Origin: Dichetophora obliterata
Taxonomy: Eukaryota; Arthropoda; Insecta; Diptera; Sciomyzidae
Assembly (NCBI GenBank): GCA_963920525.1
Contig: OY986439.1
Location: forward strand, 48,735,482-48,799,481
DNA length: 64,000 bases
Direction of reading: 5' to 3'
Position 1 is the first letter of the stretch. Each line of letters begins with the position of its first letter. The notes below the pieces were generated by a model. The model was not told the DNA's origin, made no database searches, and saw nothing but the letters and a program-made list of their open reading frames with translations. Positions 11,490 to 22,134 of this stretch are shown here, piece by piece. The translations under genes were made by a program, and so were the position numbers.

Positions 11490-11928
11490 TTTTTGTAAGC
11501 AGAACTCGCGTCGTGGCGCTAGAGGGTAATGCGGATGAGCCGATCCTGGTCGCCTCATGCTACATGGCGCACGACGACAACTCACCACCGGAAAGGCTGG
11601 TAGCCATCGCCGGCGGGTAGAAGCAAGCAATTGTCATCGAAGCAGACATCACCCCAGTGTGGGGCAGCCCAGACATCAATGATCGAGGTGAGCTAGCTAA
11701 CATTAGCGAGGAACCAACTTAGGTTCGCCCCACCTCATCGAATGTGTTGGACCTAACGCTTTGCTCTGATAACAAAACTCACAGATTAGAGGGTGCTAGA
11801 ACAGCCCTCTTTCTCAGACCACAATTATATTAGCTTCAATATAAGTTTTAACTACACTCCAGCTCAAAAGATCTTTAGAACCCCAGAAATACTAACTGGA
11901 ACCGCTTCAGAAGCATCGTTGAGACTTA
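11490..11928 (+). pseudogene. LINE fragment: AP-type endonuclease domain
   Basis: Reads SCYMAHDD early, then VWGSPDINDRGE (the conserved VWGS...N.RG block of LINE endonucleases) and VLDLTLCS, with stops between the blocks. The SDH block is degraded. It is cut at 11928 by a MITE. Confidence 0.75.
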
Positions 11929-12192
11929 CAGCCCTATTTTGGCAAATTAACAAATTGTTAACCAGTATTTTGAATATTTCTATGTGTTTGTTGTAATTTT
12001 TTGATTTCAAAACAAAATTTGAAGCTCAGAAATAAAAAATTTTGATAAAAACTGTCAACTGCTTTTCAGTTATTGACAATTTCTAAAAAAAAAATTTATT
12101 CTTGAGCTTTAAATTTTGTTTTGAAAACAACAAACACATAGAAATATTCAACATACTGGTTAACAATTTGTTAATTTGCCAGAACAGGGCTG
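11929..12192. mobile_element. 264-bp TA-flanked MITE, family A copy 1
   Basis: Ends are CAGCCCTATTTTGGCAAATT and its reverse complement, flanked by TA at 11927-11928 and 12193-12194, the Tc1/mariner signature. The whole element is close to an inverted repeat. Related copies lie at 29532-29798 and 50006-50204. It is inserted in the LINE. Confidence 0.85.
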
Positions 12193-13072
12193 TAAGTTAC
12201 CATTTCCCAAACAAATTAATACGGTCGAGGGCATTGAGAGGTCCCTGAAGATTCTTTCGGTCCATCTTTTCAAGGCCTATCACTCTTGTAAACCCAAGAT
12301 CAGACCACCATGATGGAGTCCGGATCGTACAGAGAAAAGACGTAACATAAAAGATTTCTTCAAACTATCTAAAGCAGCTGACTAATAGGAAATCTGAGGG
12401 CAATAAAAATGCAGGCTCAAATTTTTTAAAACAAACGTACACATAGCAAAAATAAGTTCTTGGAAGAACTGCTCACGCATAGAAAAAAATTTGGACACAG
12501 CAAGGCTCAGGAAGCTACTTTTAAAGTAGCCCTCCATTCAGAGCCAGCTACGCAAAGACAATGGTCAGTGGACGGAGAGCAGCCAGCAATCAGTCGAAGT
12601 GCTTTTAAAAGTACATTTTCCTGGCTGTACTGGAAGCCCCAAACATTACCGTGATACGAAGATACTCGACCTAATAACGTCGGATGAAATACTATGGGCT
12701 ATCAACTCGTTCTCGGGACACAAATCTCCGGAACCAGACGGTATAATTACTGCCATGCTGCAAACGGCCGAATCACGTGTCTTTCCATATCTGGAGAATA
12801 TATTTAAAGGGTGAATCAGGCTAAACTACGTATCTGTGGCCTGCAGAACAGCAAGCAGCCATCTGTGTCCAAAGGACTATAGGCCAATAAGTCTGACCTG
12901 CTTTGTACTCAAAACGCTCGGGAAACTGATTGACTTGCACCTAACGAATGATGCAATCCAGCCATCAAACAACCCACACGCATACACAAAAGAGAAATTG
13001 GTTAAAACGGTACTACATTTCCTAGTAGTCACCATAGAAAAGGCCTCCACCAGAAAGAATACGCACTCGGTG
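12193..13072 (+). pseudogene. LINE fragment: N-terminal reverse transcriptase
   Basis: Shows KSPEPDGI, DYRPISLTCF and HAYTKEKL..TVLHFLV blocks, the standard fingers and palm start of LINE RTs (KAPGPDGI, RPISLTS, QHAYRKGKST in the family). Spread over several frames with stops. It is interrupted after 13072 by a SINE. Confidence 0.8.
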
Positions 13073-13335
13073 TTTTTTTTTATTTTTCTTTATTATTTTT
13101 TAAAAAGATCAAAGAGCCCAGGCATGCGCCTTATACAAACAAGGTTTGGTCTTTGACCTGAAAGGAAAGGGATAGATTTATTTAGAGGAATTGATTGGAA
13201 CAATACGTGAATTATTGATTAGGCGAAACTACCGTAAAAGACAATTTGAATTGCTTTTAACCGAGGCTAGTGTTGTGCCTTAACCTCGGCAAGCATTTTC
13301 AGCTCTTAGTTGTTTTCCACATTTTGCACAATTTA

Positions 13336-14061
13336 TAGGCCTATTGCGTAGGGCAACCAAACAGAGTTGCGTAGCCAAATAAGCAACCCAACTTTAAAGC
13401 AACCGAACTGTCGTCTGGTATTTCGTATCACAACCAATTTCAAGTTGCTATTTTCAGCGAGTTGCCAAAGAAAACAATAACGAGCTGTCAAAAAGAAAAC
13501 GGCTCATGTTAAAAATTTTATATATGCAATAAGTTTAAAATTGGAAAAAGCCATTTATAGAAAGAAAACAAATAAATATGGATATAAGTAATGATTCATA
13601 TTTTGATGACGGAAACGGATGCAGTGATGTTGATGTGTTGCGTATAAGAAGGAAAATCAGAGACAAATCCAACCCTTTGGAACTCTCAAACTCAAAGTAA
13701 TATAATACTGTAAATACAAACATTGAATAAAAATTTGTTGCTTGTTTGTAATTTGTATGTTTCTATGAAAATAAATAATCTATGAATAATCCACATAACA
13801 TAAATATCCAAAACTTAAGCTGCATCCATTTCTCGCTTTTGCACAACGCCACCAGCTTGCAACAAGTAATTAGCAGTTGCTGACTTTTGACAGGTTCCGC
13901 AACCAAACCAAATAACAGTGGTTATCGGTAATAACACAAAAACTTGACAAGCAACTGTAAAAGCGGCGAGTTGATCAATTGTTCTGAGTGTTGCCATCGA
14001 TAATAAGAATTTGGCAACCACAACTCAACTGAGAGTAAAGTTGCCATACACAATAGGCATA
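13336..14061 (+). mobile_element. 726-bp non-autonomous PIF/Harbinger element with TTA duplication
   Basis: Terminal repeats are TAGGCCTATTGCGTAGGGC and, on the right, the reverse complement of TATGCCTATTGTGTATGGC. TTA flanks both sides (13333-13335 and 14062-14064), a TWA duplication typical of PIF/Harbinger. The interior has many GTTGC/GCAAC words and the first 40 codons of a transposase-like frame. It is nested in the SINE. Confidence 0.88.
13578..13700 (+). pseudogene. N-terminal remnant of a Harbinger transposase (40 codons)
   Basis: A short frame from ATG 13578 to TAA 13698-13700. It contains RIRRKIRDKSNPLEL, which resembles the RRKLRD.SNP.EL block that opens many PIF/Harbinger transposases just before the RLSKD.F block. 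The nuclease domain is missing. This supports the superfamily call of the surrounding element. The match is from memory of the family, not from a search. Confidence 0.6.
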
Positions 14062-14204
14062 TTAGTTGTGGATTTTTAGTTTTCCATAATTCTTAAATGT
14101 AGGAAAGAACAAAGAAAGTGAAAAGAACCATGCCCGAGCCCGGATTCGAACCAGGGGCCTATGTGTTGATAGTCTAGCGCACTCTCCACTAGACTACAAA
14201 GGCC

Positions 14205-15861
14205 GATTTTCTAGACATCTTAGGTGTATTCAACAATGTATCAACTACCGCAATCCTTAGTAGATTACGTGCATTAGAGGCACCTCCAGCTATAAACATA
14301 TGGTTAGACAAGTTGCTAAACTGCAGAAGGGTTCGAACTGAGTCGAGCACCAAATTCATGGAAAGAGAAGCTCGCAGTGGGACACCCTTACGGAGGGGTA
14401 TTCTCGCCCCTAAGATGGAATTTTGTTGTCAATAAACTACTCACAAAGTTAGCAGGTAGAGCCCCGAAGATAACAGCCTATGCAGAGGACATAAGCATAA
14501 TTATTGTAGAGAAATGTCTATCAACAGTAAGCTACATAATGGAGAGGTACACACTCAAACAGGTACTTAGATGGTCATATTCTGTCGGTCTTAGAATTAA
14601 TGCAGAGAAAACGGATCTGGTTCTTTTCACGAAAAGGTGCAAGATACCACAGTGGATACCAACAAAATTAAACGACATACGTCTCATACCGAAAACTCAC
14701 ACAAAATATCTAGGAGTCGTCTATGACAGCAAGCTGACATGGAAAACCAATGTAGAAGAAAGCTATCGTTGCGCTATACACATTCAAGAAGATGCTAGGC
14801 AGCACCTGGAGTCTCTCGCCCTTACTGATTACTGGATATTTGTAACGGTAGCTCGTCCTATTCTATTATATGGAATTAGTGTGTGGTGGCCGGATGTAAA
14901 CAAATCAACATACCTCAGGCACTTGGAGAAAACCAGCGGTAGGCAGCGCTATGTATTGCGGGCGCTATGTATTGCGACCCCCTGGACATACACGCAAAAC
15001 TAATAGCCGGAAAAATGGCACAACGCCTCACAGCAGCTGGCAACATCCGCTTTAAAAATTTCGGTCATTGTGATATCGGCAAGGATCTACTTTGTAGTAC
15101 GGACCACATGTTACCTCGTACGATAGTCAATTCCAAAACACTAACACTTCTAGGACCAAAAGACTGGTGCAAAGCTATAGAACAAGCACAGCAGGCGGTC
15201 AAAATATTCACAGACGGATCCAAGATGACTACGGAGGTAGGTTCGGCTGTGTATTGTGCAGAGCCTTGTATAAGGGAGCCATACAAACTGCCAAACCACT
15301 GCAGCATATTCCAGGTGGAAGTATTCGCCATAAGGAAGGCTGCGGGGATAGCCCTCGGCATGGACACACACACCACTCTTATATCAACATTTTCGTGAGT
15401 TGCGAGTCACATGAGCATTGAGAGGAACGAGATGGCAGATGGTTTAGGAAAGGAAAGCGCTGGGCTGAGATCAGAGTTTGCAGAACATGTACTACTCCGC
15501 TACAAGAGCTGTACAGGAACCTCGAATAAAGAGCCACACAAGCTGTGAATAGTATATGGAGAGATACGACATCGTGCAAAATCTCGAAAATAATGTGCAA
15601 TGCACGATGCGGAAAACGAACTCTGCACGCCCGCGCAGAGATTGCAGGGCACTAGTGGGTATACCCACTGGCCACTGCATTGTGGCAGCCCACGCGAGGA
15701 AGCTGGGCATCACCACGGATTACAATTGCAGGAAGTGCAAGGAACCAGGCACAGTGGAGAGCGTTGAGCACCTACTATGCACATGCCCCGCCCTACTTAG
15801 ATCAAGACTCCAATACCTAGGCTCATCGACGTTCCTGTCGCTAAGAGATGTAGCCAAAGTA
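14205..15861 (+). pseudogene. LINE fragment: C-terminal RT, RNase H and zinc finger
   Basis: Begins FLDI.GVFNN (the F.DI.GAF.N RT block), then GVFSPLRWN, YAEDI (degraded YADD), LGV.YD.KLTW. RNase H follows with FTDGSK (first Asp) and FQVEVFAI (Glu); the segment with the third acidic residue is deleted near 15390, after which RNEMADGLGKESA resumes. A C-terminal CRKC...HLLCTC finger lies at 15728-15790. Frames change at several points. Confidence 0.85.
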
Positions 15862-16682
15862 CAGTTGCGGTCAAAATAATAGCAGTGCTCTTTTATTCAG
15901 ACATGTTTGGATAAATAATACTAGTCTAAAAATTTCCGATCCGGTAAACCGATTATCATTCCTAGATCTACTTTCAATACTCGTTCCAAATTTTTACACA
16001 GTTTTGTCGTTTTTGGCATGTATTTAGTATTATTTATATAGAATCTAAACTACCAACCATAAAATAAAGAAAATTTTCTATTTTAGAATAAATATCAATT
16101 TTTCTATCAATCTATCAACCATTTTCGTATTATGTGCTGTAGCGGAGCTAAAATTTTCAGATTACCCAACGAAATATCAACAAATTTTGTATCTTTTATT
16201 TTAGCAGAGCTGTTATCATTCAAAGTTAGAATTTAGAAAAAACCTGTTGATTAAGTGTATTTTTACATGAAAAACAGACATTTTAAATTTGGACGATTAC
16301 AGCTCTGCTAAAACAAAAGATACAAAATTTGTTGATATTTCGTTTGATAATCTCAAAACTTTAGTTCTGCTACAGCACATGACACGATAGTGGTTGATGG
16401 AAAATTTGATAATTTTTCTAAAATACAAAATATTATTTTTTATATTATGGTGAGTAGTTAAGATTCTAAATCAATGATACTAAACACTTGCCAAAAACGT
16501 AAAACACCCTGTATCTGGAAAATTTTACAATATAGAAAGAAACTGATGACAGGTTCTGAACCAGCAATGAAAGTACATATAGGAACGATAATGGGTTTAC
16601 TGGATCTGAAATTTGTAGACAAGTATTGTTTATACAAACATGTGTGAATAAAAGAGTACTGCTATTGTTTTGGCTACAGCTG
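15862..16682. mobile_element. 821-bp Tc1-type foldback element in the LINE
   Basis: Flanked by TA (15860-15861 and 16683-16684). The outer 50 bases pair with few mismatches (left starts CAGTTGCGGTCAAAATAATA, right CAGCTGTAGCCAAAACAATA on the other strand). Nearly the whole element is self-complementary around a centre near 16270, so it is a long hairpin with no coding sequence. Excision in silico joins the LINE frame precisely. Confidence 0.88.
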
Positions 16683-16853
16683 TATCTCTGGAATGCCTCC
16701 TAAGGTTTGCGAATTCAATGAAAATCTTAAAAGACTTCACAAAGGTTCCTTTGTTCGCAACCGGCACCACTAAGGACCAGAATTGGTCTATGCGAGCCTT
16801 CATCAGAAGGCATTCTTCTAAGCACCACCTTTGTAAGCAGCAGATACCGTAAA
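16683..16853 (+). pseudogene. LINE fragment: end of ORF2
   Basis: Continues the LINE frame directly after the TA duplication with VSLECLLRFANSMKI, the usual C-terminal type of these LINE proteins (LRFA..TG). It ends at about 16850, next to the foldback at 16855. Confidence 0.65.
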
Positions 16854-16854
16854 G

Positions 16855-18040
16855 GCTATAATTTTTTCAATAAAAGTCAACAAATGACCGATTTTATTTC
16901 GATCAAAAATAAAAGTTAAAATTTGACTATTAGTTTTTTGATAAAAAAATAACAGTTCAAATCTGACAATTATTTTTTCAATCAAAAATAACAGTTAAAA
17001 TTTGACTTTTAGTTTTTTGATGAAAAGTAAATATCAAATTTTAATTACTATACCATCTGCTTGTAGTCACTCACTGTCTCAGTCGTTTACGAAATGAATG
17101 ATAACAGAATTTGCAATAATAGACCCTGTTCTCACTCGCCATAAAAAAGGTAGAATACTGGCGTTATTTTGACACTATGCATCTGTCAGGTGTTCTTACT
17201 ACCGACTTTTTTAAGACCACCTTATTTTGAATTCCGAGAACAATCAATAAAATGTGCTGTTAAATTTCGGAAAATTCATTACTTTGTAAGTCTTAAATTA
17301 AACACCAACGCAAACAATTAGAAATAAGTAAAAGTGAAAACCCAACCAATGCAAAACAAAATTTATTTGTGCTAAAACATAAGAGAACCAAGAGGAAAAT
17401 GACAAACAATGAAACTTCAAAGTAACAGACGTCAAAATGAATCGCAAAATTTTTAAAATTTTTGAAAATGCTGCCTTACGTAACTTGTCACCTTACCACT
17501 ACCCACCTTACCTATATACGTCAAAATTAAGCCGATGCTCCGCCTAACGTAAAGCGCGTGAGAACAGTCTCATAAGCAACTAAGCGATGCAATGCAACGA
17601 TATGTAAATCTATAGCAATGTTTTTTCTTTGTGCAACAATTTTACGAATATGGGTGTGCAAGAATAATAAATGTGGCCTATTAATTGTTTTGAAAATGTA
17701 AGCTATTATTATAGTTAATAAGAATTAGCACTGTCAAATTTAAAATATTTATTTTTGATCATAAAAATAAAAACAAAATTTTAATTGTGTTCTTGATCGA
17801 AAATAAAAGTAAATTTTTAACTGTTATTTTTGATCGAAAAAATAAAAGTCAAATTTTAACTGATATTTTTGATCGAAAAAAATAAAAGTAAAATTTTTAC
17901 TTAGAATTTTAATTGAAAAATTTTTACATAGAATTTTAATTGAAAAAATAAAAGTAAAATTTAACTTTTATTTTTGATCGAAATAAAATCGGTAAAAAAA
18001 TAACGATTACTTGTTGACTTTTTTGAAAAAAAATCATACC
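16855..18040. mobile_element. Foldback element with tandem AAAATAAAAGT-type arms, interrupted by a MITE
   Basis: The left arm (16855-17045) and right arm (about 17745-18040) are inverted copies made of repeated units around GATCGAAAATAAAAGTCAAA. The tips match (GGCTATAATTTTTTC against GGGTATGATTTTTTTTC). The flanks CCGTAAAG and CCGTTATG agree at 6 of 8 bases, compatible with an old hAT-like duplication but not proof. Part of the interior is the separate MITE at 17120-17572. Confidence 0.65.
17120..17572. mobile_element. 453-bp TIR element with TAA duplication, nested in the foldback
   Basis: Ends are TAGACCCTGTTCTCACTCGC and, on the other strand at the right, TGAGACTGTTCTCACGCGC. TAA flanks at 17117-17119 and 17573-17575. 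No coding frame. Best read as a Harbinger-like MITE. Confidence 0.65.
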
Positions 18041-18065
18041 CGTTATGGTCCCTGTTTCTTATAAA

Positions 18066-18540
18066 ACATTTACACCAAAACTAAAACACGTTTTATCGCT
18101 ATTGTGTTATATCTCAAAGCACGACTGCCTACACCGCCTTTTTCACGTTTTAGTTTGACGTTTATGTTTTCTTATAACGCATTGTTTCACCGAGTATTAG
18201 CGGTAGTCCGTGGATTAGACCAGTTCATGGTATTTACTTTGTACACCAAGAACTGGTCTAATCCACGGATTAGCGCTAATACTCGGTGAAGAAATCGACC
18301 GTTCCATTTTTGCTTTTATTTTGCTCATTTTCGTAAAAAAATTAAGCTTTGACAGTGCTGCCACCTTTCATTTTTACCATGATATGTTTCCACCTTTACA
18401 GTGTTTTAATGGTGTTTTATAATAAAACGTGCTGTGAGGTGTTTTAAATTTTGTATGGTAAAACAGTCAAAATAGGCCGTGTTTTGGCTCTACAACGCGA
18501 TAAATGCATAAAACACGTTTTTAAGATTAAGTGTAAATGT
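18066..18540. mobile_element. 475-bp TIR element containing a nested palindrome
   Basis: Left end ACATTTACACCAAAACTAAA is mirrored by ACATTTACACTTAATCTTAA at the right, and the match continues through ACACGTTTTAT. Target duplication not resolved. A 101-bp palindrome lies inside at 18188-18288. Confidence 0.6.
18188..18288. mobile_element. 101-bp palindromic mini-element
   Basis: Arms CACCGAGTATTAGCG and its complement, continuing through GTCCGTGGATTAGACCAGTT, enclose a loop of about 25 bases. It probably inserted into the 18066-18540 element or forms its centre. Confidence 0.6.
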
Positions 18541-18744
18541 ATTATTAGGTAACAAGCATCACATGGCTATATTCAAGCATCGCATAGACTAATTATTTCT
18601 ATTTGATTTTTTGAATATAAATTTTAAAAATAACTGTTATTTTCGGTCCCTGGTAAGTAGAAAATAAAATCAAACCAATGATAAAACAAATCTCGCCGGA
18701 ATTAATAATTGTCTGACATTCCTTTATTACAAAAGTTTCGAGTA

Positions 18745-19693
18745 CACTGAGAATAAAAACAATGCAAAATCAAAAATTCCAACTTTAAATCAAAAATAAA
18801 CAGTAACAAAAGTAGGGTAAAGTTGAACATTTTTAAATCAACTACGATATTTTAATTTTTAGAACGATTCTCATTTTTATTTCAAAAATGGATCATTTTT
18901 AGTTTAATATTGTTTTATTTTCAATCTTAAAATAGAAATTTTTTTTTTTATAGTTGATAAGTTTTGATTTTAAAATACACAATTTTGATTTAAAAAATTC
19001 ACATTTTTGTTTTAAAAAATCACATTTTTAAAATGAAAACACACTTTTGTTTTGAAAATGTTGTATTTCTATTTCAGAAACGTAAAATTTTGATTTAAAA
19101 TTGTTCTTTCTTACCTTTTTATAGCCTTTTCCACGATATCATATTGAAATTAGACAAAAAATTTTAATTTTTAATTGTTTTTTTATTAATTTTGAAGTTA
19201 TTATATAAAATAAAAAAAGTAAATTAAATATTATTTAATTTCACATATGTTTTCACATATGGTTTACCCTTCAAGAACTCCATTATGCACTCCATATCAA
19301 ATTCCTTTAGAAGTTTCCCAAGTTTTTCATCATCCTCGCTGGCATCCACTTCTTGAAATGAGCACTCCTCTAGTGGAGATGTAGATGATGAAGTGATGTG
19401 AGGACTAAAATCAGCCGCCTCACCATTCAAAGCCAGCCATTCTTCATCACAATATTCTATATTTAATAAAGACAATTTTATTTTATTTCGCACTAAACGA
19501 CGCGGACACAATGGATACGAAAAAAAAGAAAATGGCGTTTATATTTTTTCTGTATCTGTTTCAACTTAAAATGAAAAATGCATTTTTGTTTTAAAAATTA
19601 ACAATTTCAAAATGAAAACGATAAATCAAAAATGAACATTTTTATATTGAAAACGGTCAGACGAGATTTTAAAATTAAATTTTTCGCTTAGTG
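18745..19693. mobile_element. Foldback-like element with TTTTGATTTAAAA-type arms and an internal frame
   Basis: Tips CACTGAGAATAAAAA and CACTAAGCGAAAAAT (right, other strand) are similar. The arms (18745-19110 and about 19555-19693) consist of degenerate repeats of words such as AATCAAAAATGAACATTTTT. The centre holds a 95-codon minus-strand frame. No clear target duplication. Architecture resembles the other modular foldbacks here; superfamily unproven. Confidence 0.5.
19224..19511 (-). CDS. Unrecognised 95-codon frame inside a foldback-like element
   Basis: I do not recognise this protein. It is acidic and Glu/Asp/Ser-rich in its middle (EEWLALNGEAADF, then VDASEDDEKLGKLLKEFDM) with a basic start (PRRLVRNKIK). 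Its amino-acid mix is less AT-driven than random frames nearby, which suggests a real coding remnant. A possible acceptor (AATATAG) lies early in the frame, so it may be an exon of a transposase or a captured gene piece. It sits between repeat arms, not next to a host gene. Confidence 0.3.
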   Translation of the reverse strand: MCPRRLVRNKIKLSLLNIEYCDEEWLALNGEAADFSPHITSSSTSPLEECSFQEVDASEDDEKLGKLLKEFDMECIMEFLKGKPYVKTYVKLNNI

Positions 19694-19709
19694 TAGGTAC
19701 ATGTTTATA

Positions 19710-20360
19710 GGCGCTTTCGCATGGTCCAACATATTGGAAGACATGTTGTGCGATAAGGTGCATGTCACACTTAGTGGACACGGACAAATTTGTTGTTGTT
19801 TTCACGGGTAATAGAAGCCCTCTCAATTTCCAGTGTTTTATTTTACCCGCGAAAACAACAAATTTGTCCGTGTCCGCTAAGTGTGACATGCCCCTAAGTC
19901 GGTTGGGAAAATAACGGGACAATTTGATTGAGCGTTCGAACGATCAAACTTGTAAAACAACATCACTTATTGCAAAGTCTCAAGCAGAACACATCTGGCT
20001 CATAGCTAAACAATTCTTAGATGCTCTTAAAATTGAGCAGTAATATTACATACTTCAGAAAAACTTAAATACATTTTAATTCATAATATTCAAAATTCAT
20101 TGTTGCGAACGTTTTCGCACTTATTTTTCTCTAATACTTTTTGCTTTGTTGTTGTTCACTCGCTAACGTATAATTGAAATGAAAAAATGCACCCAGTTGG
20201 CTCAACATGCATTCACACGTTTGAACGACATTTTGAACGATCGCCAGAAAAAATCAAACATTTTTGATTTTCATCCAACATGTTGGACCGACTGTCGTTT
20301 AAGCTTACGCATGGTACTACGTGTTATCCAATCTGCCATGTTGGATCATGCGAAAGCCCC
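19710..20360. mobile_element. 651-bp TIR element, interrupted by a palindromic MITE
   Basis: Left end GGCGCTTTCGCATGGTCCAA matches GGGGCTTTCGCATGATCCAA at the right on the other strand. Related CCAACATGTTGG words recur inside. The right flank is TAA; the left flank (ATA) does not match it, so the duplication is doubtful. G-rich termini resemble the Harbinger-like cohort in this window. Confidence 0.65.
19757..19894. mobile_element. 138-bp palindromic MITE with TAA duplication
   Basis: Starts GGTGCATGTCACACTTAG and ends as the complement of GGGGCATGTCACACTTAG. The arms pair for about 60 bases around a short loop. TAA flanks at 19754-19756 and 19895-19897, a PIF/Harbinger-type duplication. Nested in the 19710-20360 element. 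Confidence 0.85.
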
Positions 20361-20769
20361 TAATGGAAAAAGATGGTAGCTTGAAAGTAATGGTGACAGG
20401 AGCTTATGTTGAGTCTCAGATGATTTTATTACCGCTTTATACCTAAATAAGTTGGAAAAAGAGCACAATAAAAGCAAATATTATATAAATAGCTGGAAAT
20501 TGTCTTTATTTAGTATTAATTTGGAGTCAATATGAATATATTGTTGACAAATAAACACGGCTTCAGCTTTTATCAGCAATATAAGTGGTGCATTTTTTGA
20601 AGGAAGAGATCTTAAAACTTCACCTAAAATTCCACTATAATAACCAATTGTCAAGTGGAAAAAACTCAATTTTTTTTAAATTTATTTATGTTAAAATAAT
20701 TTAAATTTTAAATTATTATTTAATTATTACATTTGAAATTAATGCAATTTACAGTTTAATATCCTAGTT

Positions 20770-21330
20770 CTTACCGAATCAATAAGGATGCCTTTAAAGA
20801 TATTATGGATGATATAGAGTACTTACTTGTTAAGGGAAACATCCATTCCTGTGACGCTGCAACTGGCTGCCACTCTTTGGTTTTTGGGGGAATGAAGGTA
20901 CCAACAATCAATGGGAAAAGATGCAGGCATTGCTCTAGCAAGAAGTTCTGTATTCAAAACTTTAACGCGGTTTTTAAATATTCTTGAAAGGATTTTGTGT
21001 CCAATGTGTATAAAATTAGGTATGAGCTAAGAGAAAGTGCGAATGTCAAAACTTAATACTTCACTAAAAAAGTTCGAATCCCCGGTATGATTGGATGCAG
21101 CGATGGCACTCACATTAAAACTTCCAACGATTTTAACTCTAATTCCGAGTGAAAGTGGAATACACAACCTTGCTGATAGCCAATCGATTTCGGCATAAAT
21201 TTCTACCGAAAACTATTGTATTTACAGAACATGCTTGTATTTCGTGTTTGAGGCCCTGTGATGTTGCAACCATTTCCCATGGTAAGGATTGTGAGTGAAA
21301 TTATTCGGGAAGAAGTATTTACAAAAGTTG
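20770..21330 (+). pseudogene. Degenerate PIF/Harbinger transposase
   Basis: Blocks on the + strand follow the order of a Harbinger nuclease: YRINKDAFKDIMDDI (the R.SKD.F block), then LERILCPMC.. about 20985, YELRESANV, and IPGMIGCSDGTHIK near 21080-21120. The last corresponds to the GV.GCIDGTHI motif that carries the first catalytic Asp; Asp is kept. Stops and frameshifts disrupt the frame and the later DDE residues are not seen. It may be a relic of the autonomous partner of the Harbinger-like MITEs here. Confidence 0.75.
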
Positions 21331-22134
21331 TGGTAGCAATTCAATTGCGATGAAATTTTTGTACTGCTACCCAAGCTCGGTTGGAAAATTATTTTCCTCC
21401 ATGAAGCTTTTCGATATTAAGAATTTCTTAATATAGCGAAAAGTGAATAAACCATGACGAATTGAAGTTTCAGGTGAATTCAGGTGAATCATAAGAAAAT
21501 TATTTTGCATTAATCTATTAAATAAGTCGATAATCAACAAATAATCATGGTTCTTTTTGTTAAAAAAAATCTTTTTATTTATTTGCATTATCAGTTGTGT
21601 AGAAAAAATTGTGTACAAATTCATATTTCGTCATATTAAAAAAATGTTTACATATTTCTGGTTTTATTTATAAATAACACTGGTTTACAAGTAACGAAAA
21701 GTTGTCACCACTATCCATTTGTAATGTAAAATCGATCGGTGATTCCGAAAATGTCATTATTTTTTATTCTGTCACTCCGTTTTCGAGATATTGCCCACTG
21801 TTCTTTTTTTTAAAAAGAATTGGTCCTAATTAATAACATATATCTCCAGAATCAACAACAATAATCAAACAAATAGTATATCAAATTAATATTAATAAAA
21901 TTCCTTACAAAAATGCTTAAATTCTTTTTTGATTCAATGTTTAGTTTCGGCGAAATACATTAAAGTTTTTAGGATTTTTCACGTTTTTCAAAAAAAAAAA
22001 TTACAAAAACAAAAAACCAGACTAGTTGCAAATTTTGCTAAGAAATCCAAATATTTTGTTAGTTTTGATATTTTTTACGTAAAGCCTGTAGTTTTCCGAA
22101 AAAATAAGATATTAGCTGCGTTCCTTTCGCCTTA

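Larger units (their letters stand above)
13073..14204 (-). mobile_element. tRNA-derived SINE, inserted in the LINE and split by a Harbinger element
   Basis: On the minus strand the element starts with a tRNA-like head (14130-14204): A box TAGTCTAGTGGAG, B box GGTTCGAATCC. It ends in an A-rich tail, seen as T-rich sequence at 13073-13110. Leaving out the nested 13336-14061 element the SINE is about 405 bp. LINE coding sequence stops and resumes on its two sides. No clear target duplication was found. As a tRNA-derived element it would use internal Pol III promoters. Confidence 0.75.
11483..16855 (+). pseudogene. Dead I/Loa-type LINE (endonuclease, RT, RNase H), split by four insertions
   Basis: Remnants of one non-LTR retrotransposon ORF2 occur in order on the + strand: AP endonuclease (11490-11928), N-terminal RT (12193-13072), C-terminal RT, RNase H and a CCHC-like finger (14205-15861), and the end of the protein (16683-16853). 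Many stops and frameshifts make it non-functional; the start is truncated. Removing a TA-flanked Tc1-type insertion (15862-16682) restores the frame exactly across the junction, which shows the pieces belong together. Presence of RNase H points to the I/Loa/R1 side of LINE diversity; the exact clade is not decided. Confidence 0.8.

Noticed and set aside
11346..11630. 94-codon minus-strand frame
   Set aside because: It is the complement of the LINE endonuclease remnant on the + strand.
13815..14021. 68-codon frame on the minus strand in the Harbinger element
   Set aside because: It falls in GTTGC/GCAAC-rich terminal sequence and has no similarity I can name; the + strand frame at 13578 is the better remnant.
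14130..14204. Functional tRNA gene on the minus strand
   Set aside because: It is continuous with a SINE body and tail that interrupt a LINE; acceptor ends do not pair.
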